From: Tachypleus tridentatus
Lineage: Eukaryota; Arthropoda; Merostomata; Xiphosura; Limulidae
Direction of reading: 5' to 3'
DNA length: 64,000 nt
Assembly: GCF_004210375.1 (NCBI RefSeq)
Contig: NC_134829.1
Coordinates: forward strand, 25,994,034-26,058,033
The position numbers were made by a program, and so were the translations under genes. A model generated the notes under the pieces. That model did not search any database, was not told where the DNA came from, and worked only from the letters and a program-made list of their open reading frames with translations. Position 1 is the first letter of the stretch. Every line of letters starts with the position of its first letter. Positions 24,151 to 37,429 of the stretch are shown here, in pieces.

Positions 24151-25106
24151 AAACTCTCTTTGTCACAAATGCTATCATTAAGTGATTGAAATATGTTTAT
24201 TTCTGTGTTTCTACTTCTCAATGAGGGTGTCAAAATGTGTACTATATTATATTATACAATGAAACTGAAGAATCATCCTTATTTAACGCGAATGGTATTA
24301 AACAAAATTAAAAGTATTTCAATAAATATGAGTTTATAACTAATGGATATTTTGCATTTATTTTTTCTTTCTTTTATTGCAATTACAATACAATCGTCTT
24401 AAGCCTGAGAATTCCTTCAGAAGAGGGTTGCAGACTAGCTCTAATAAAAATAACTCTGGATGCCAGCTATTAATGTGATTCAAACCGATAATGGGTCAAG
24501 TTAAAAATTAAACAGTATTGGTCTATGTTCACCACTATTAAACTTCTTGCAGAAGTTTAGTTTGTTGAGATGATAACGAATTTTCAAAAGAAAAAAGTCG
24601 AACGCTAATATCACAGAAAAACAAGTCGTATATATTTTGTTAAAGAAACGTTTCTCGAATACCTAATAAGTAGTATGTTTAGGTATTAAAAGTTAAGCAC
24701 AGTTAGTGGTTCTTAGTTGAATTTAATTAGAACTTACTAATTTCATACCTTAGGTATTAAATCTTCACGCGCGCTTTATAAAGATGGTTTTGATGAGTAG
24801 ATGAATAATTAGTGAACTATCGTTTTTTTTATAATCTGCCCCATAGAAACCCCATGACAACAATACAGAAAATGCATTTCAAGGATAAAGATCATAAATG
24901 GGCAGTCTAGCCACAATTTTGGTGATGAAAACATTACATTTCCGCTTACTAAATAAAACAACAATAAAATGAAAGAAAGATATTCTCCATGATAAGAACG
25001 GATTACTATTACAAAATAAACACATTTTAATTTTAAGTAACTGAGAAAAAAACCGATAAAAATACAAAATTCATTGTAGCTAATAAAATGCGTTTGATCG
25101 ACATTT
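24151..25106. other. Intergenic, no recognisable gene
   Basis: Nothing identified. A 107-codon minus-strand open frame (24809-25132) runs into the neighbouring SINE and has no recognisable motif; it is treated as chance. Confidence 0.5.
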
Positions 25107-25368
25107 GTTGAGGCGTTCGACTCATAATCCAAGGGTCGTGTGTTCGAATCCCGGTCGCACCAAATGTGCTCCCCCTTTCAGCCATGGGGCGTTATAATGT
25201 TACGGTCAATCCCACTATTCCTTCGTAAAAGAGTAGCCCAAGAGTTGGCGGTGGGTGGTGATGACTAGCTGCCTTCCCTCTAGTCTTACACTACTAAATT
25301 AGGGACGGCTAGCGCAGATAGCCCTCGAGTAGCTTTGCGCGAAATTCAAAACAAGCAAGCAAACAAAC
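25107..25368 (+). mobile_element. SINE family A, 5'-truncated
   Basis: Lacks the first bases of the head but has ggcgttcgactcataatcc, B box gtgttcgaatcccggtcgc, the conserved body (atgactagctgccttccctc) and a caagcaagcaaacaaac tail. Confidence 0.9.
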
Positions 25369-27371
25369 TGATTGGTAAAGATGAAACTTACACATTTACA
25401 AGTATTAATATTCTAGTCCCTCTTAGCATAACAGATACTTGTTGATGAATTTAGCAGCTTCAGACAAAAAACAAAACGTTATTGAAATTTTTTCTATAAG
25501 TACATCGTTTCCGAGTGATTTTCTAACACCAGTTTGAGAGATCTTTAGCTGCTATATATAGTTCATCATACAGTTGAATCTTTTACGATAAACCTCTATT
25601 AATAGTCGTCACATAATTTCTACAACTGAAGTCCCACGTACATCTGGTTAAATTTTAAAACATTAAAAGTAGATATTAATATCACACTATAGCCATTAAT
25701 CAGCTTTCTATTTGTCTTTTTATTTTCTCGAATTTCGTGAAAAATAAGTATAGATTATTTAGTTCGCCATAAGCTAACAAACATATTTTGTTTTGTCTCT
25801 CCCTCTGTTGTTACGTTTTTAAACTAATAACCCGACTTTTGTGTACACACAATACGAACATTTTGTGTACGTCAAAAAAAGTTCTTCCTGTCCTTTAATT
25901 TCAAAACAATAACAACTTAGCTGATAAAAAACTACTGTAGTATATCTACCTCAAAAGGAAACACAAAAAACCTTTCTAGCATTGGCCACTTTCTTGACAA
26001 TTTTGAATCAATATTTCGGTCAAGAAGTACTTAGTAACTTCAACTATTCACTAACCAACAAATAAATAAGTGAAGTTTCAGTAACAAAAACATTTTGAAT
26101 AAGAGGTTAATATTAGTCGAACATGTCCACTAGATCAGTTGTTATTCGATATTATAACATCATTCAAACAAGCAGTTATAAAATATTCAGTTAGTCACCC
26201 AAACATAATTAAAATCAACAAGTATATACCAACAACACTTGAAACAGTATCTTCAAACTAACCATAAACATACATGGTTTATTAGATATGTAAGTTATAA
26301 TATTAGTCTAATATATTGAATATTAATCTGTCAGGTACGTTATAGTTTGTTTGTTTTTATCTAAAAGTCTTTCCTGGGATTTGATCGGAACTTTCAGATT
26401 TCTATCTACTGGTGCTAGGTAAGCCTAACAAAACATAGTGGTTTAAAAAACTGAGGATGTTTATTTTTCGATCGGCATATGAAAATGTTATTGTTTTGCA
26501 TTGACAAGCTATTATTGTAATTTCTAGAATATTTTTTTTCGCACTGTTCCAATATATTCTGCCCTCTCATGGTGTATATTGATTAGGCCTTGAAATACAC
26601 GCGGAGGTTTCATAGTAATATAATACAAAATGAATAATTATAGCATAGGAAGTATCTTAAAAATTGGTGAATTAAAACAGTAAAAATAAATGTTCTATTA
26701 ATAACTGTAATACTGTCAGACCAATAATAAGCTCAGTTATAGAGTATCAGGTGAAATGAAAATAACAGTACTTCTTCAATTTTTAACTTTCATATCCGAA
26801 GTAAATAGTAATCAATAAAAGTTTAAAAAACATTATGAGAAAAAAATAGAAACCTTTAATAGTATATTCTGAATTCACCTTTTGGTAAACACGTTTGAAA
26901 ATTATAATGTAAACCTAAATAAATTATGATATGCTGAAAATTCGATGATTTAACCGGTTTCACTGATTTTCTTTTCAGGAAATGTTGAAGTTATAGTTCA
27001 TTAAACAATGATTTTCTCTGTTAGTTTTATTTTCACAAGCTTGTGTGCAAAGTGCATTACTTGATGAAGTAAAGAAATTGTGATTGGTTTTTCACCTCCG
27101 TCGATATATCGTTTTATAAAGTTTGTAGTATCTCGATTAGATACGAAACATATCATTTTGTCGAGTGCATGTTCACATGTCTTCCTTGTGTAGCAGTTTA
27201 CAATAACTCAATTTTTTTTTAAAAACACTATTACCATTACTACTTCCCGTTGTCATTTCTATGTGTATTTTTCGGGGATGGTAGCAACGTCATACAAGGT
27301 AATCTATATGTAGCGGTTTTCGATAAAAAGTAACAATAACATTGACCTTCTGTTATGAGATGAATCTGTTC
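25369..27371. other. Intergenic, no recognisable feature
   Basis: Two kilobases of AT-rich sequence without an exon, array or transposon that I can identify. Confidence 0.5.
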
Positions 27372-27380
27372 TGTAAGAAA

Positions 27381-27660
27381 TTTGTTTGCTTGTTTTAGAA
27401 TCTCGCACAAAGCTACATGAGGGCTATCTGCGCTAGCCATCCCTAATTTAGCAGTGTAAGACAAGAGTGAAGGCAGCTAGTCATCACCACCCACCATCAA
27501 CTCTTGGGCTACTCTTTTACCAACGAATAGTGGGATTGACCGTCACATTATAATGCCCCCGCAGCTGAAAGGGCGAGCATGTTTAGTGCGACGGGGATTC
27601 GAACCCGCGACCCTCAGATTACGAGTCGAACGTCTAACCCACTTGCCCATGCTGGGCTTA
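27381..27660 (-). mobile_element. SINE family A, full-length
   Basis: Minus-oriented with tail, body (gggattgaccgtcacattat) and head (cgaacccgcgaccctcagat). A probable target-site duplication tgtaagaaa lies at 27372-27380 and 27662-27670. Confidence 0.9.
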
Positions 27661-28223
27661 TTGTAAGAAATAACACGGGCCAGAAACAAACAAATCATGT
27701 AAGCAGTATAAGTCCTCAATTTTATCACTGCACCACTTGAGAGCCTCTTTAAAAACAAAACAAACAAAAGATGTAAGAGAGTGGAAAGTTGAGAGGAAAC
27801 AAACAGGAGCGAGGTCAAAATCGTTCTTACTAAATCATTTTTGTTTTCTTACATAGATATGTTCTTACTCAAGCGTTATAGCATGAAAAACAACTTAAAA
27901 GGCGTAGAAACGTGTCATGGATATGATGGTACGGATTTGCTTCCTGTTTTGTTTGTTTTTCCTATTTAGTTCCATCGTAATAAATCGTTACATTAAATCT
28001 TCTTTTGACGTTTTGATCAATAAACTTTGTGAGATGGTGTATGCGGTTCACACCTGAGAGTCTTGAATGTGGGTCTGTGTAAAGAAGCTCATTTTAAGTG
28101 TTAGTTAAATAAATAAACAGCAGTATCTACCCTGTCTATAAACAGAAAGTTTGAATTTTTAAGGAAACACGACACATATAAATATTGCTAGTTTTGAAGA
28201 TTGTATCAAAAGGGGGGAATATA

Positions 28224-29759
28224 CACTGCTGGCCAAAATCTTAAGGCAAGTGAACATAATGAAAAATATGTATTTTGCGTTGTTAGACTCAACAACTTAT
28301 TTGAGTTGAGCTTCGAAAGATGAAAATAAAAAAAGGGAAAACAAAAATAAAAAAAAACGTTTTTAGCATTTAATAGGAAAATGTAAACACTATGAAATTA
28401 GCCTGAATACTAGCTGGTCAAAAGTTTAAGACCATACCAAAAAGAACTCCTAAACAAGGCAGAAAATGCCCAACAAGAAGTCTCAGTAGTGAGTTGCATG
28501 GCCGTCATTGCGAATAACTTCAATCATTCGCTTTGGCATGGTCGATATAAGCGTTTGCAGAAGGCTGGCTGGAATGTTACTCCAAGTGGTGAAGATGGCT
28601 TCACGAAGATCATGCACTGTTTGAAATTTATGTCAATTTTTATAGACTTCCCTTGCCATCCACCCCCAAACATTTTAAATGAGGTTCAGTTCGGGCGAAC
28701 ACGCTGGATGATCCAAAATAATCACGTTATTTGCTATGAAAAAGTCCTTTGTCCTGCAAGCATTGTGGACTGCAGTGTTGTCTTGCTGAAAGATCCAGTC
28801 ATTCCCACATAAGCGAGGGCCTTCAGTCAATAAGGATGCTCTCTCCGACATGCCAGTGTAGCCAGCTGCTGTTTGACGCCCCTGTATAACCTGAAGCTCC
28901 ATTGTTCCATGGAAGGAGAAAGCATCCCAGATCACGATGGAACCTCCTCCACTGTGTCGTGTAGAAAATGTCTCCGGTGGGATATCCTTATCGTGCCAGT
29001 AACATCGGAAGCCATCTGGACCATCAACTTTTCTACGTCCAATGTTTGGTGCTTCTCAGAAAAGTTTAAACGAGCTGTTTCGTGGTGTGGAAGAAGGCGT
29101 GGCCTTTAAAGACGTTTATAGTTTTTAAAGCCTTTCTCTCGTAGATGCCGTCTTATTGTTCTTGAGCTGCATTCTGCGTCTCTAATCTGGTTCGACGATC
29201 GATCGGCTGGTCTCTTGCCCAACAACCCGTCGAATCCTCCTTCTCAACGCCGGCGAAATTTTCTTGGGCCGACCACTTGAAATTCTCGTTCCGTATCCCT
29301 CAGGGCCTATTAAGAAATTTGCAACAGCAGTTTTTCTACGCCCAATCTCACAAGCGATGGCACGTTGAGAGAGAACCTTGCTTTTGCAGCTCGACAATTC
29401 TGCCACGTTCAAACTCTATCAACTTTTTAGCTTTTGCCATGTTTTTACCCAATGTAACACAGGAGATGTCAGTGGGAGATGTCGACAACGCTAATGCTTG
29501 AACACAAATGACTAAATTTCGTTACGTGTTTACCGATTAATGCTTCGTTTCAGTATGGTCTTAAACTTTTGACCAGTTAGTATTTAGGCTAATTTCATAG
29601 TGTTCACATTTTCCCTATTAAATGCTAAAAGGTTTTTTTTTTTCTTCCTTTTCTTATTATCATCTTTCGAAGCTCTACTCAAATAAGTGGTTGATTTTAA
29701 CAATGGAAAATGCATATTCTTTCTTTATGTTTCATTGGCCTTAAAATTTTGGTCAGCAG
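28224..29759 (-). mobile_element. Complete Tc1-like transposon with nested terminal repeats
   Basis: Terminal inverted repeats of about 210-217 bp (28224-28440 and 29550-29759) are flanked by TA dinucleotides, the usual Tc1/mariner target duplication. Each arm contains two related direct repeats: outer ctggccaaaatcttaaggc (28230) and inner ctggtcaaaagtttaagacc (28414), mirrored at 29557 and 29737. This is the IR/DR end layout in which transposase binds two sites per arm. The arms enclose one broken transposase gene on the minus strand. The element is just over 1.5 kb, a normal size for the group. Confidence 0.9.
28483..29440 (-). pseudogene. Tc1-like transposase, broken
   Basis: Starts ATG at 29440-29438 (MAKAKKLIEFERG) and ends TGA at 28483. 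The N-terminal helix-turn-helix DNA-binding region contains SQRAIACEIGRRK and the GRPKKIS hinge. The catalytic core shows FQQDN (second acidic residue of the triad) and [10 protein letters not shown] leading to the third acidic region. Breaks: a one-base insertion near 29370, a frameshift near 29180, and in-frame stops at the position after SPELNLI and again about 15 codons later. The product would have been about 320-340 residues, normal for Tc1. It cannot be expressed intact. Confidence 0.88.
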
Positions 29760-29777
29760 TATATATATATATATATA
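29760..29777. repeat. (AT)n microsatellite
   Basis: A short AT dinucleotide run immediately after the right end of the Tc1-like transposon; its TA-rich nature fits the TA target preference. Confidence 0.85.
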
Positions 29778-29953
29778 CGTATTTCACTTATCGTTTGCCT
29801 AATAACAATTCACGAAAGGGGACGAAGAGGAACCACAACGTTCCTGAACACCCCAGTTGGAGAGAGAACTCTCCTGATTTCTCTCTCTCTAAACTAAACC
29901 CCTGCCACGTTAGTTTGTTTGTTTGTCACTTATCATTGACTTATATTGAAGAA

Positions 29954-30224
29954 GCCCGGCATGGCCAGGTAGTTAAAGCACTCGACTCGTAATCCGAAGG
30001 TCGCGGGTTCGAATCCTTGTCACACCAAACTTGCTTGCCTTTTCAGGCGTGGGGGCGTTATAATTCTCGGTCAATCCCACTATTCGTTGGTAAAATAGTA
30101 GCCCAAGAGTTGGCGGAGGGTGGTGATGACTATTTGCCTTCCCTCTAGTCTTACACTGTTAAATTAGGGACGACTAGCGCGGATAACCCTTGTGTAGCTT
30201 TGCGCGAATTTCAAAACAAACAAG
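29954..30224 (+). mobile_element. SINE family A
   Basis: Head gcccggcatggccaggtagt, B box gcgggttcgaatccttgtc, conserved body and an acaaacaag tail. No clear flanking duplication. Confidence 0.92.
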
Positions 30225-30382
30225 GCAATCGTCCGTTTGTTATAACGTTTGCTTCATAGAATGTTCAAAATACGCATACAAGTTTATAACCATTCTACAT
30301 GTAACGATGTTGTAAAATCTGGTGGCCAAACCAATACTTGAAAATGTAGAAGAAAAGCTTGATTTTAAGTATTTCTTTTGTA

Positions 30383-30648
30383 GGCCCGGCACGGCCAAGC
30401 GTGTTAAGGCGTTCAACTCGTAATCTGAGGGTCGCGGGTTCATATCCCTGTCGCGACAAACATGCTCGCCCGCCCAGCCCTGGGGCGTTATAATGTGACG
30501 GTCAATCCCAGTATTCGTTGGTAAAGCGTAGCCCAAGAGTTGGTGGCGGGTGATGATGACTAGCTGCCTTCCCACTGCTAAATTAGGGACGACTAGCACA
30601 GATAGCCCTCGAGTATCTTTGTGCGATATTCAAAAACAAACAAAAACA
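30383..30648 (+). mobile_element. SINE family A, full-length
   Basis: Head ggcccggcacggccaagcgt, B box gcgggttcatatccctgtcg, body and CAAA tail. Bounded by the perfect 12-bp duplication atttcttttgta at 30371-30382 and 30649-30660. It lies 158 bp after another copy in the same orientation. Confidence 0.94.
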
Positions 30649-30666
30649 ATTTCTTTTGTACAAAGC

Positions 30667-30752
30667 GGCCCCCTAGTGGCACAGCGATAAGTCTACGGAC
30701 TTATAACGCAAGCGTAGTAGAGATAACTCGTTATGCAGCTTTGTACTTAACT
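30667..30752 (+). mobile_element. SINE family C, internally deleted
   Basis: ggccccctagtggcacagcg and aagtctacggacttataacg are followed, without the B-box section, by agagataactcgttatgcag and tttgtacttaac. Confidence 0.7.
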
Positions 30753-30951
30753 AGTGCAAGTGGTGGTAATAAACACTTAGCACTGTTTTTGCTGATTTAA
30801 TGAGAATAAATAATATCATAATTACAGAAGTATAAAAGCAAACCAAAATGTTCTAAGTCGAAGGTGATAAAAGATAGGGAAAAAAAAAGTTCGTTATAAA
30901 CAACTAATGCTTGTTGGTAACATTGAAATAAAGCAGTGTACAATACAATGT

Positions 30952-31150
30952 TAATACGTATTGACACAACAAAGTACTGAAACTTATCGGGACAAGTAAA
31001 GAAACCATTGAGAAGTCTACTAATAACTTTTTAATAAACATTTTATTAACAAGCCTGAGTCTGGAAGGATTATATAACATTTTAGTTAAATAAAAGTTAA
31101 AGAGATTATAGATTAACCGAGAATTACTTGTCAGGAGTTTAGATGAAACT
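30952..31150 (+). repeat. Dispersed direct duplicate, copy 1
   Basis: About 200 bp beginning aatacgtattgacacaacaa, including gggacaagtaaagaaac and ggaaggattatataacattt. It matches 32619-32830 in the same orientation with scattered substitutions and small indels. No coding content. Confidence 0.9.
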
Positions 31151-31314
31151 AGAGATACCTAATATAAACAATGAAGATTGAGAATTGTTCAGCTACCAAC
31201 AAAAATATATTCAGGAATAATTTATTGTGTTTTTTGTTTCTTTAAACAAACAGGTGCTTTATATTCAGGTTGTCATTGAACTATAACTATTTAGGTAAAA
31301 ATTGCCATTTGTCA

Positions 31315-31414
31315 GCCGGATTTACAACGCTAAAATCAGGGGTTCGATTCCCCTCGATGGGCTGAGCAGATAGCCCTTTGTGGCTTTGCTATATGAAAAA
31401 CACACACAAACACA
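31315..31414 (+). mobile_element. SINE family B, 5'-truncated
   Basis: Begins at gccggatttacaacgctaaa, has B box ggggttcgattcccctcgat, gctgagcagatagccctttg and a (ca)n tail. Exact 10-bp duplication ccatttgtca at 31305-31314 and 31415-31424 shows that it inserted already truncated. Confidence 0.92.
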
Positions 31415-31424
31415 CCATTTGTCA

Positions 31425-32618
31425 AGTCTAATTGTAACAGTTTGAGAATCATTTGTCAGTTTACTTTCATTTCTGCAAATCTAATAAATACTATAGTTTT
31501 GTGCAAAAAATGTCTCTGTAATTATAATATTCACTTGCATCTATCGGGTAACATTAACTGATGCTTTCTCCAAAAGTTTGTCTCCAAAGCGTTAACGACA
31601 CTTTTCAGCCTTATTTCAATATTTTAATGTGAATCAGTGATAATTTTTTTTTCTTTATTTCAATCTGAAATGGGGTTGGGTCATTGATAAAGGATGGTAT
31701 ATATGCCAAAATCAAAGGCCTATCTTGCAGGAATTGGTTGAAATAAAACACACTGAGATAAACCTTTTCATATTTTCTGTTTTTGCTTTTTCTTTTGTTG
31801 TTAAAAATTAATGACGAAAACGTGTGTGTACTCCCTGCCGAATAAACGTTGTCAAATCTCACGGTAACAAGTTTATAGGAAATGCTTACCTTATTTATTA
31901 ACAGATGGCAGCACAAACAAACAAATACCTGGAAAAGTGCCTTAAGCAATTGATCTATTATATTACTTTATCTAACTGAAATAAGCCATGATGAGATATA
32001 GGAAAATTTAGATTCGTTATTTTATTTCTAATAGACAACAAACACGGTTAACTTTGAAATTAACATTTTAACATTTAATTAACTAGGTGTTATTCAGCAA
32101 AATTGATATTGCATAATTGGGTCTAACACATATTATACTGTTAACACTTTTATCCGTTAAATCTATTTAACCATTATTTTTTCAAAATAATTTAATTTGC
32201 CTGTAACTGTCCGAAAAACTAATCATAAGGTGCGTAACAAAACCCAGTATACTTGTGAATGATATTACGTGTTGCTGTTGTTGTTTGATACTGAACCCAA
32301 AGCTAAACGAAAGGATATATATATCCTGCCACTGGTGAGGGGAAGGGTCGTAAGTATTTTCATTAGACACTAAAACGCAGTATTACTGGAAAGAATAATT
32401 AATATCTTATCCAATATTTTATTTCGTGAGTTCTGTATGTCTATATTTTAAAGTTATAAAATATTACAGTTTAAATATTTCAAATATATTATTGTTCTGT
32501 TCTACTGTTGTTAATCTTTATTTGTTTTTGTTTCCCTATCGTAAAATATAACAAAACTACAATGTATATGCCTTTTGTTATTTTGTGAAAAAAGTAAAAA
32601 GAAAAGTTAGGAGAAATA
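31425..32618. other. Intergenic, no recognisable feature
   Basis: No exon, array or transposon identified. The 112-codon minus frame at 31611-31949 has no known motif and is taken as chance. Confidence 0.5.
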
Positions 32619-32830
32619 ATACGTATTGACACAACAAAGTATTGAAACTAAAACTTATCGGGACAAGTAAAGAAACAATTGAGAAGTCTACTAATAACTT
32701 TTCAATAAATATTTTATTAACGAGCCTGAGGCTGGAAGGATTATATAACATTTTAATTAAATAAATTATAAATTAACTGAGAATTACTTAGGTATTCACG
32801 TACGTATGCCAGGAATTTAGGTGAAACTTT
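32619..32830 (+). repeat. Dispersed direct duplicate, copy 2
   Basis: Second copy of the segment at 30952-31150, starting about 1.67 kb further on in the same orientation. Differences include a small insertion after tattgaaact and a different, longer 3' end (ggtattcacgtacgtatgcc). Confidence 0.9.
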
Positions 32831-32855
32831 TATCACTTTATGAAATACGTTTTGA

Positions 32856-32971
32856 TTGTGTTTTCTCATAGCAAAGCCACATCGGGTTGTATACTGAGCC
32901 CACCAAGATGAATTGAGCCCATGTTTTAGGGTTGTAAATCCGTAGACTTACTGCTTTACTAGCGGGGGGGC
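32856..32971 (-). mobile_element. SINE family B
   Basis: Minus-oriented: catagcaaagccacatcggg, agcccaccaagatgaattga (B-box complement), gggttgtaaatccgtagact and a head end agcggggggg. Confidence 0.82.
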
Positions 32972-33724
32972 ATATGTTTTGAAACTAATACATATCTATT
33001 CACAAAGACACAATAAACATTTGGTAGAGAATTTTTAATATATTTGTCTGTTTTTTTCTTCAAGGGCAACCAATGTTTTTTTATGAAATATTATGAAAGT
33101 ATTAAACAGTTTGATGGACATTAATTTTAAATTCACCAGATTGTTTTATTTCACCAAACAAAGAATGTTTAACTAAAGAAATATATTTCATACTTTAACA
33201 CAAGAACAAACCGTTTGATACACTTCTTACCTTGTTTAACAAAGAAAGACTGGAGGAATTATACATTTCTTGATTTGTTTGGATTATGTTTTGTAAGTAA
33301 TGAAAACTCCTTGAGAAATGTGTTAGAGAAGCGGTTACGTAACTTCTATCATCACAATATTCTGTATATTGGTTAACAGGTAAACAACTAAAATCGGACC
33401 AATGTTTTAAGAAACAATGGTTTTATTTCCTCAAGGCTACTTGATTCATAACTAAAATAAAAATAACTTCAAAGAGTTGCTAAATATACTCTGATTAGAT
33501 TTGTTACGTCGTGCAAACGGGTTGAATCCAAGACGAATGTTTGGTATATTCATTCTAACTTTTAGAAATTTAAAACCATGACAGAAAAAGTAAAATCAAT
33601 ACTTTACATACGTTCAAAACAGCAGAAGATTTACTTTCAAGAAATATTATCAGCTGTCCTATCTTTTGTTTGCTCTGTTCTTTAAACTCTCAACACATAG
33701 CAATAGTTCGATCACAAGTAACTT
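32972..33724. other. Intergenic, no recognisable feature
   Basis: AT-rich sequence with no exon or repeat that I can identify. Confidence 0.5.
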
Positions 33725-34355
33725 AGAGTAGCTATAGAGATCATCCGCTATACACCGTATACTTTATACATGAACTAACGCTGAAAGTATTCTCTAGAGA
33801 ACATTTGGTATAGTATACTCGGTGTACTTGATACGTGAACTAACGTTAAGAGTATCTATAGAGAGCATCTGGAATACACTGTGTATTTTATACGTGAACT
33901 AACGCTGAAAGTATTCTCTAGAGAACATTTGGTGTAGTATACTCGGTGTACTTGATACGTGAACTAATGTTAAGAGTATCTATAGAGAGCATCTGGAATA
34001 CACTGTGTACTTTATACGTGAACTAACGCTGAAAGTATTCTCTAGAGAACATTTGGTATAGTATACTCGGTGTACTTGATACGTGAACTAATGTTAAGAG
34101 TATCTATAGAGAGCATCTGGAATACACTGTGTACTTTATACATGAACTAACGCTGAAAGTATTCTCTAGAGAACATTTGGTATAGTATACTCGGTGTACT
34201 TGATACGTGAACTAACGTTAAGAGTATCTATAGAGAGCATCTGGAATACACTGTGTACTTTATACATGAACTAACGCTGAAAGTATTCTCTAGAGAACAT
34301 TTGGTGTAGTATACTCGGTGTACTTGATACGTGAACTAATGTTAAGAGTATCTAT
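33725..34355. repeat. 124-bp dimeric tandem repeat, about five copies
   Basis: The phrase ctgaaagtattctctagaga recurs at 33781, 33905 and 34029, a 124-bp period. Each 124-bp unit is two diverged halves of about 62 bp (one with attctctagagaacatttgg, one with gagtatctatagagagcatc), so the present array amplified as a dimer. Copies are nearly identical to one another, while the halves are not. The perfect palindrome TTCTCTAGAGAA lies in every first half. Confidence 0.93.
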
Positions 34356-35100
34356 AGAGAGTGTCTGGTTTTTACCGCTTTCAAAAGAAAAGTCTTATAT
34401 ACTGATTATATAAAGAATAGAGATTACTTCCCAGAGGTACCTTTTGTATGTTTCAGTTTAGAATAGTTCTCTTAAACACTATTTTCAGACCTGTCAGTAA
34501 CACATTAGCACAAGTTTATTATGTGTAATACTTCAACCAACAATAAAAATACCACAAATAATAAAACTTTAATATACATCAGATTTGATTCAATCGAATA
34601 ATACTTTATGTTACACCTAAAACTAACATTAAAGTAATGTTGAAAATACATTTTGTACGGTATATCTGTAGACAATAAACACGGTGTTATGAACATACAC
34701 TAACTCATCCGTCGCTTAGAAATAGTCTCATAACAGAATATTCGTATCTGTGGAAATTTTGTAACATTAGAAAACTTTTCCAAAAGTCCATTGTGATAAC
34801 TTATATTGATACAAATATTTTATATTTTAATACCTTCATTGCTAACACCCACACACATACATCTACGAAAACAACACCAATACCACTGGCTTTATATAGG
34901 AGAGATGGTGTATGATGCTTGGTTGATGGGTGGGTAATCCAGAGAAAGATGCGCACAATTCCACAGAATGTTAACATAAGACACGACCAGTATTATGGAT
35001 TACACTGGTTCATTAAGCATTTCTTCTGATTAAACTACCTGTTTCTCAATTTGACCCGTGTATAATTTTTGCTTACTAGTATTTTTATGACGTTCCTATA
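34356..35100. other. Intergenic upstream of junctophilin
   Basis: No exon or known repeat. TTTATATA at about 34890 is a possible TATA element but lies nearly 600 bp before the start codon. Confidence 0.45.
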
Positions 35101-35149
35101 TTCACATTTACACAGAGCAAAGATGGAGAAAGTGTGACGTTATACCCCT

Positions 35150-35903
<754 letters not shown>

Positions 35904-35936
35904 TAGAAGTTAAAGTAATGTTTTTTTAGCTATAGT

Positions 35937-35958
35937 ACATACATACATACATACATAA
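35937..35958. repeat. (CATA)n microsatellite
   Basis: A short tetranucleotide run (acatacatacatacatac) just inside junctophilin intron 1. Confidence 0.9.
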
Positions 35959-36719
35959 AATGGGCTATGAATATATTTATATAGCGATCTATATGTTTTG
36001 GAATCTTTTAAGTAAGATTTGGTCGAACATCACACAACTTAGACGAAGTGTAATTGTAAAATAATACATCTTTAACTTAGTTGGGTGTGGTATGATGTAG
36101 CTGTACACCATCAATATATAAGATGGAAGCTATACATCTGGAAGGTATTTGGGTTTGTAATATAGTATTAAAGCCTCAGATTTCTAAGATAAATGTGATA
36201 TTAAAAGTAACATTTCTTGAAGTTACTCACATACTAAATAGTGATCTTTTCTTGTGTAAATAATATATTTAATCAGTCTAGTACTTTAAAAGAAGACAAA
36301 AAGTAAAATGAAAAAAAATACTGAAACAAAATGCACTTCTGACAGAAAAGAAACTTTTTAACCAGAAATAAAAGTAATCAAATAAATTATTTAATAAATA
36401 GATTTTGAAACATTTTTTATCAACTAGTTTCTCATATTATTGAATGTAGCGTTTCAACCTTTCTGCTACATAGTTGTTGAATGTTAATGGTTATTCGGTG
36501 GTATATTCAGCTACAGCTGTACGTCTTGAAATTATTGAATGGAACGTGAAGTTAGTTTAATACATTCTAAAACTATTGGATAAGAAATAAACTTAGAGCA
36601 GTATATTCTGGAGTTACATAAAACTAGAATAGCACATTGTGGAGTTTTTGGTTGGAATGCAAAGACAGGGCTTAAACTCCTAAAATTAATTAGCGGTATG
36701 TATATATATATATATGGAT
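35959..36719. other. Junctophilin intron 1, first part
   Basis: No exon, transposon or array recognised. A short (ta)n run lies at about 36699-36714. Confidence 0.5.
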
Positions 36720-36965
36720 AGAGCTGAACACCATGAAGTTACTGAATGTAATATAAGAATAAAGTGTAAAAATCTAACGATATTAAATATAATATAAGAG
36801 TATAGTGTAAAACTTAATGTTATTGGATGTAATATAAGAGTATAGTGTAAAATCTAATGTCACTGGATGTAGTATAAGATTATAGTGGAAAACCTTATGA
36901 TATTGGATGTAATATAAGAATAAAGTGTAAAACTTAATGTTATTGGATGGAATACAATAAGAGAA
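36720..36965. repeat. About 41-bp tandem repeat, diverged
   Basis: In junctophilin intron 1. Five or six copies of a unit based on ggatgtaatataagagtata plus gtgtaaaatctaatgttatt. Copies differ by substitutions and small indels. Confidence 0.8.
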
Positions 36966-37429
36966 TTGCATATTTAAAGTTACTGTCCGAAGCGGTGTGA
37001 TAGAACTGTAAATGATGTTAGAAGAAAATACTTCAAGGAGACACTTGTGACTGTTTTAGTAGGGAAGATACGTAATAGATAAAGTACGATCAGAATACTA
37101 GTAACAAATTTAAAAGGATATAGTGAATCTATGTAAACAGTAGACATGAAAGCAAGTTGTCTTATTAGATGATATGAGAATAGTAAATACTAAGAATTAA
37201 TTACTTGTGAAGAGGAATTGTCACGAATAGCACACGTACAGTGAAATACTAATGTCAGCACAGATGTCAAGGTCATAATTATTGTTTGGAGAGAGATATG
37301 TAGTAATAGAACATATGAAAACAACTGGGTATTCAGTTGTTATTTTTAAAAGGAAATATTAAAACAGTGAAATTAATTTGGAGGTAGATATATACATATT
37401 TGTTTATGTTAACAGAGGTTATAAAAAGA

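Noticed and set aside
28489..28812. 107-codon plus-strand frame
   Set aside because: Antisense of the Tc1-like transposase pseudogene.
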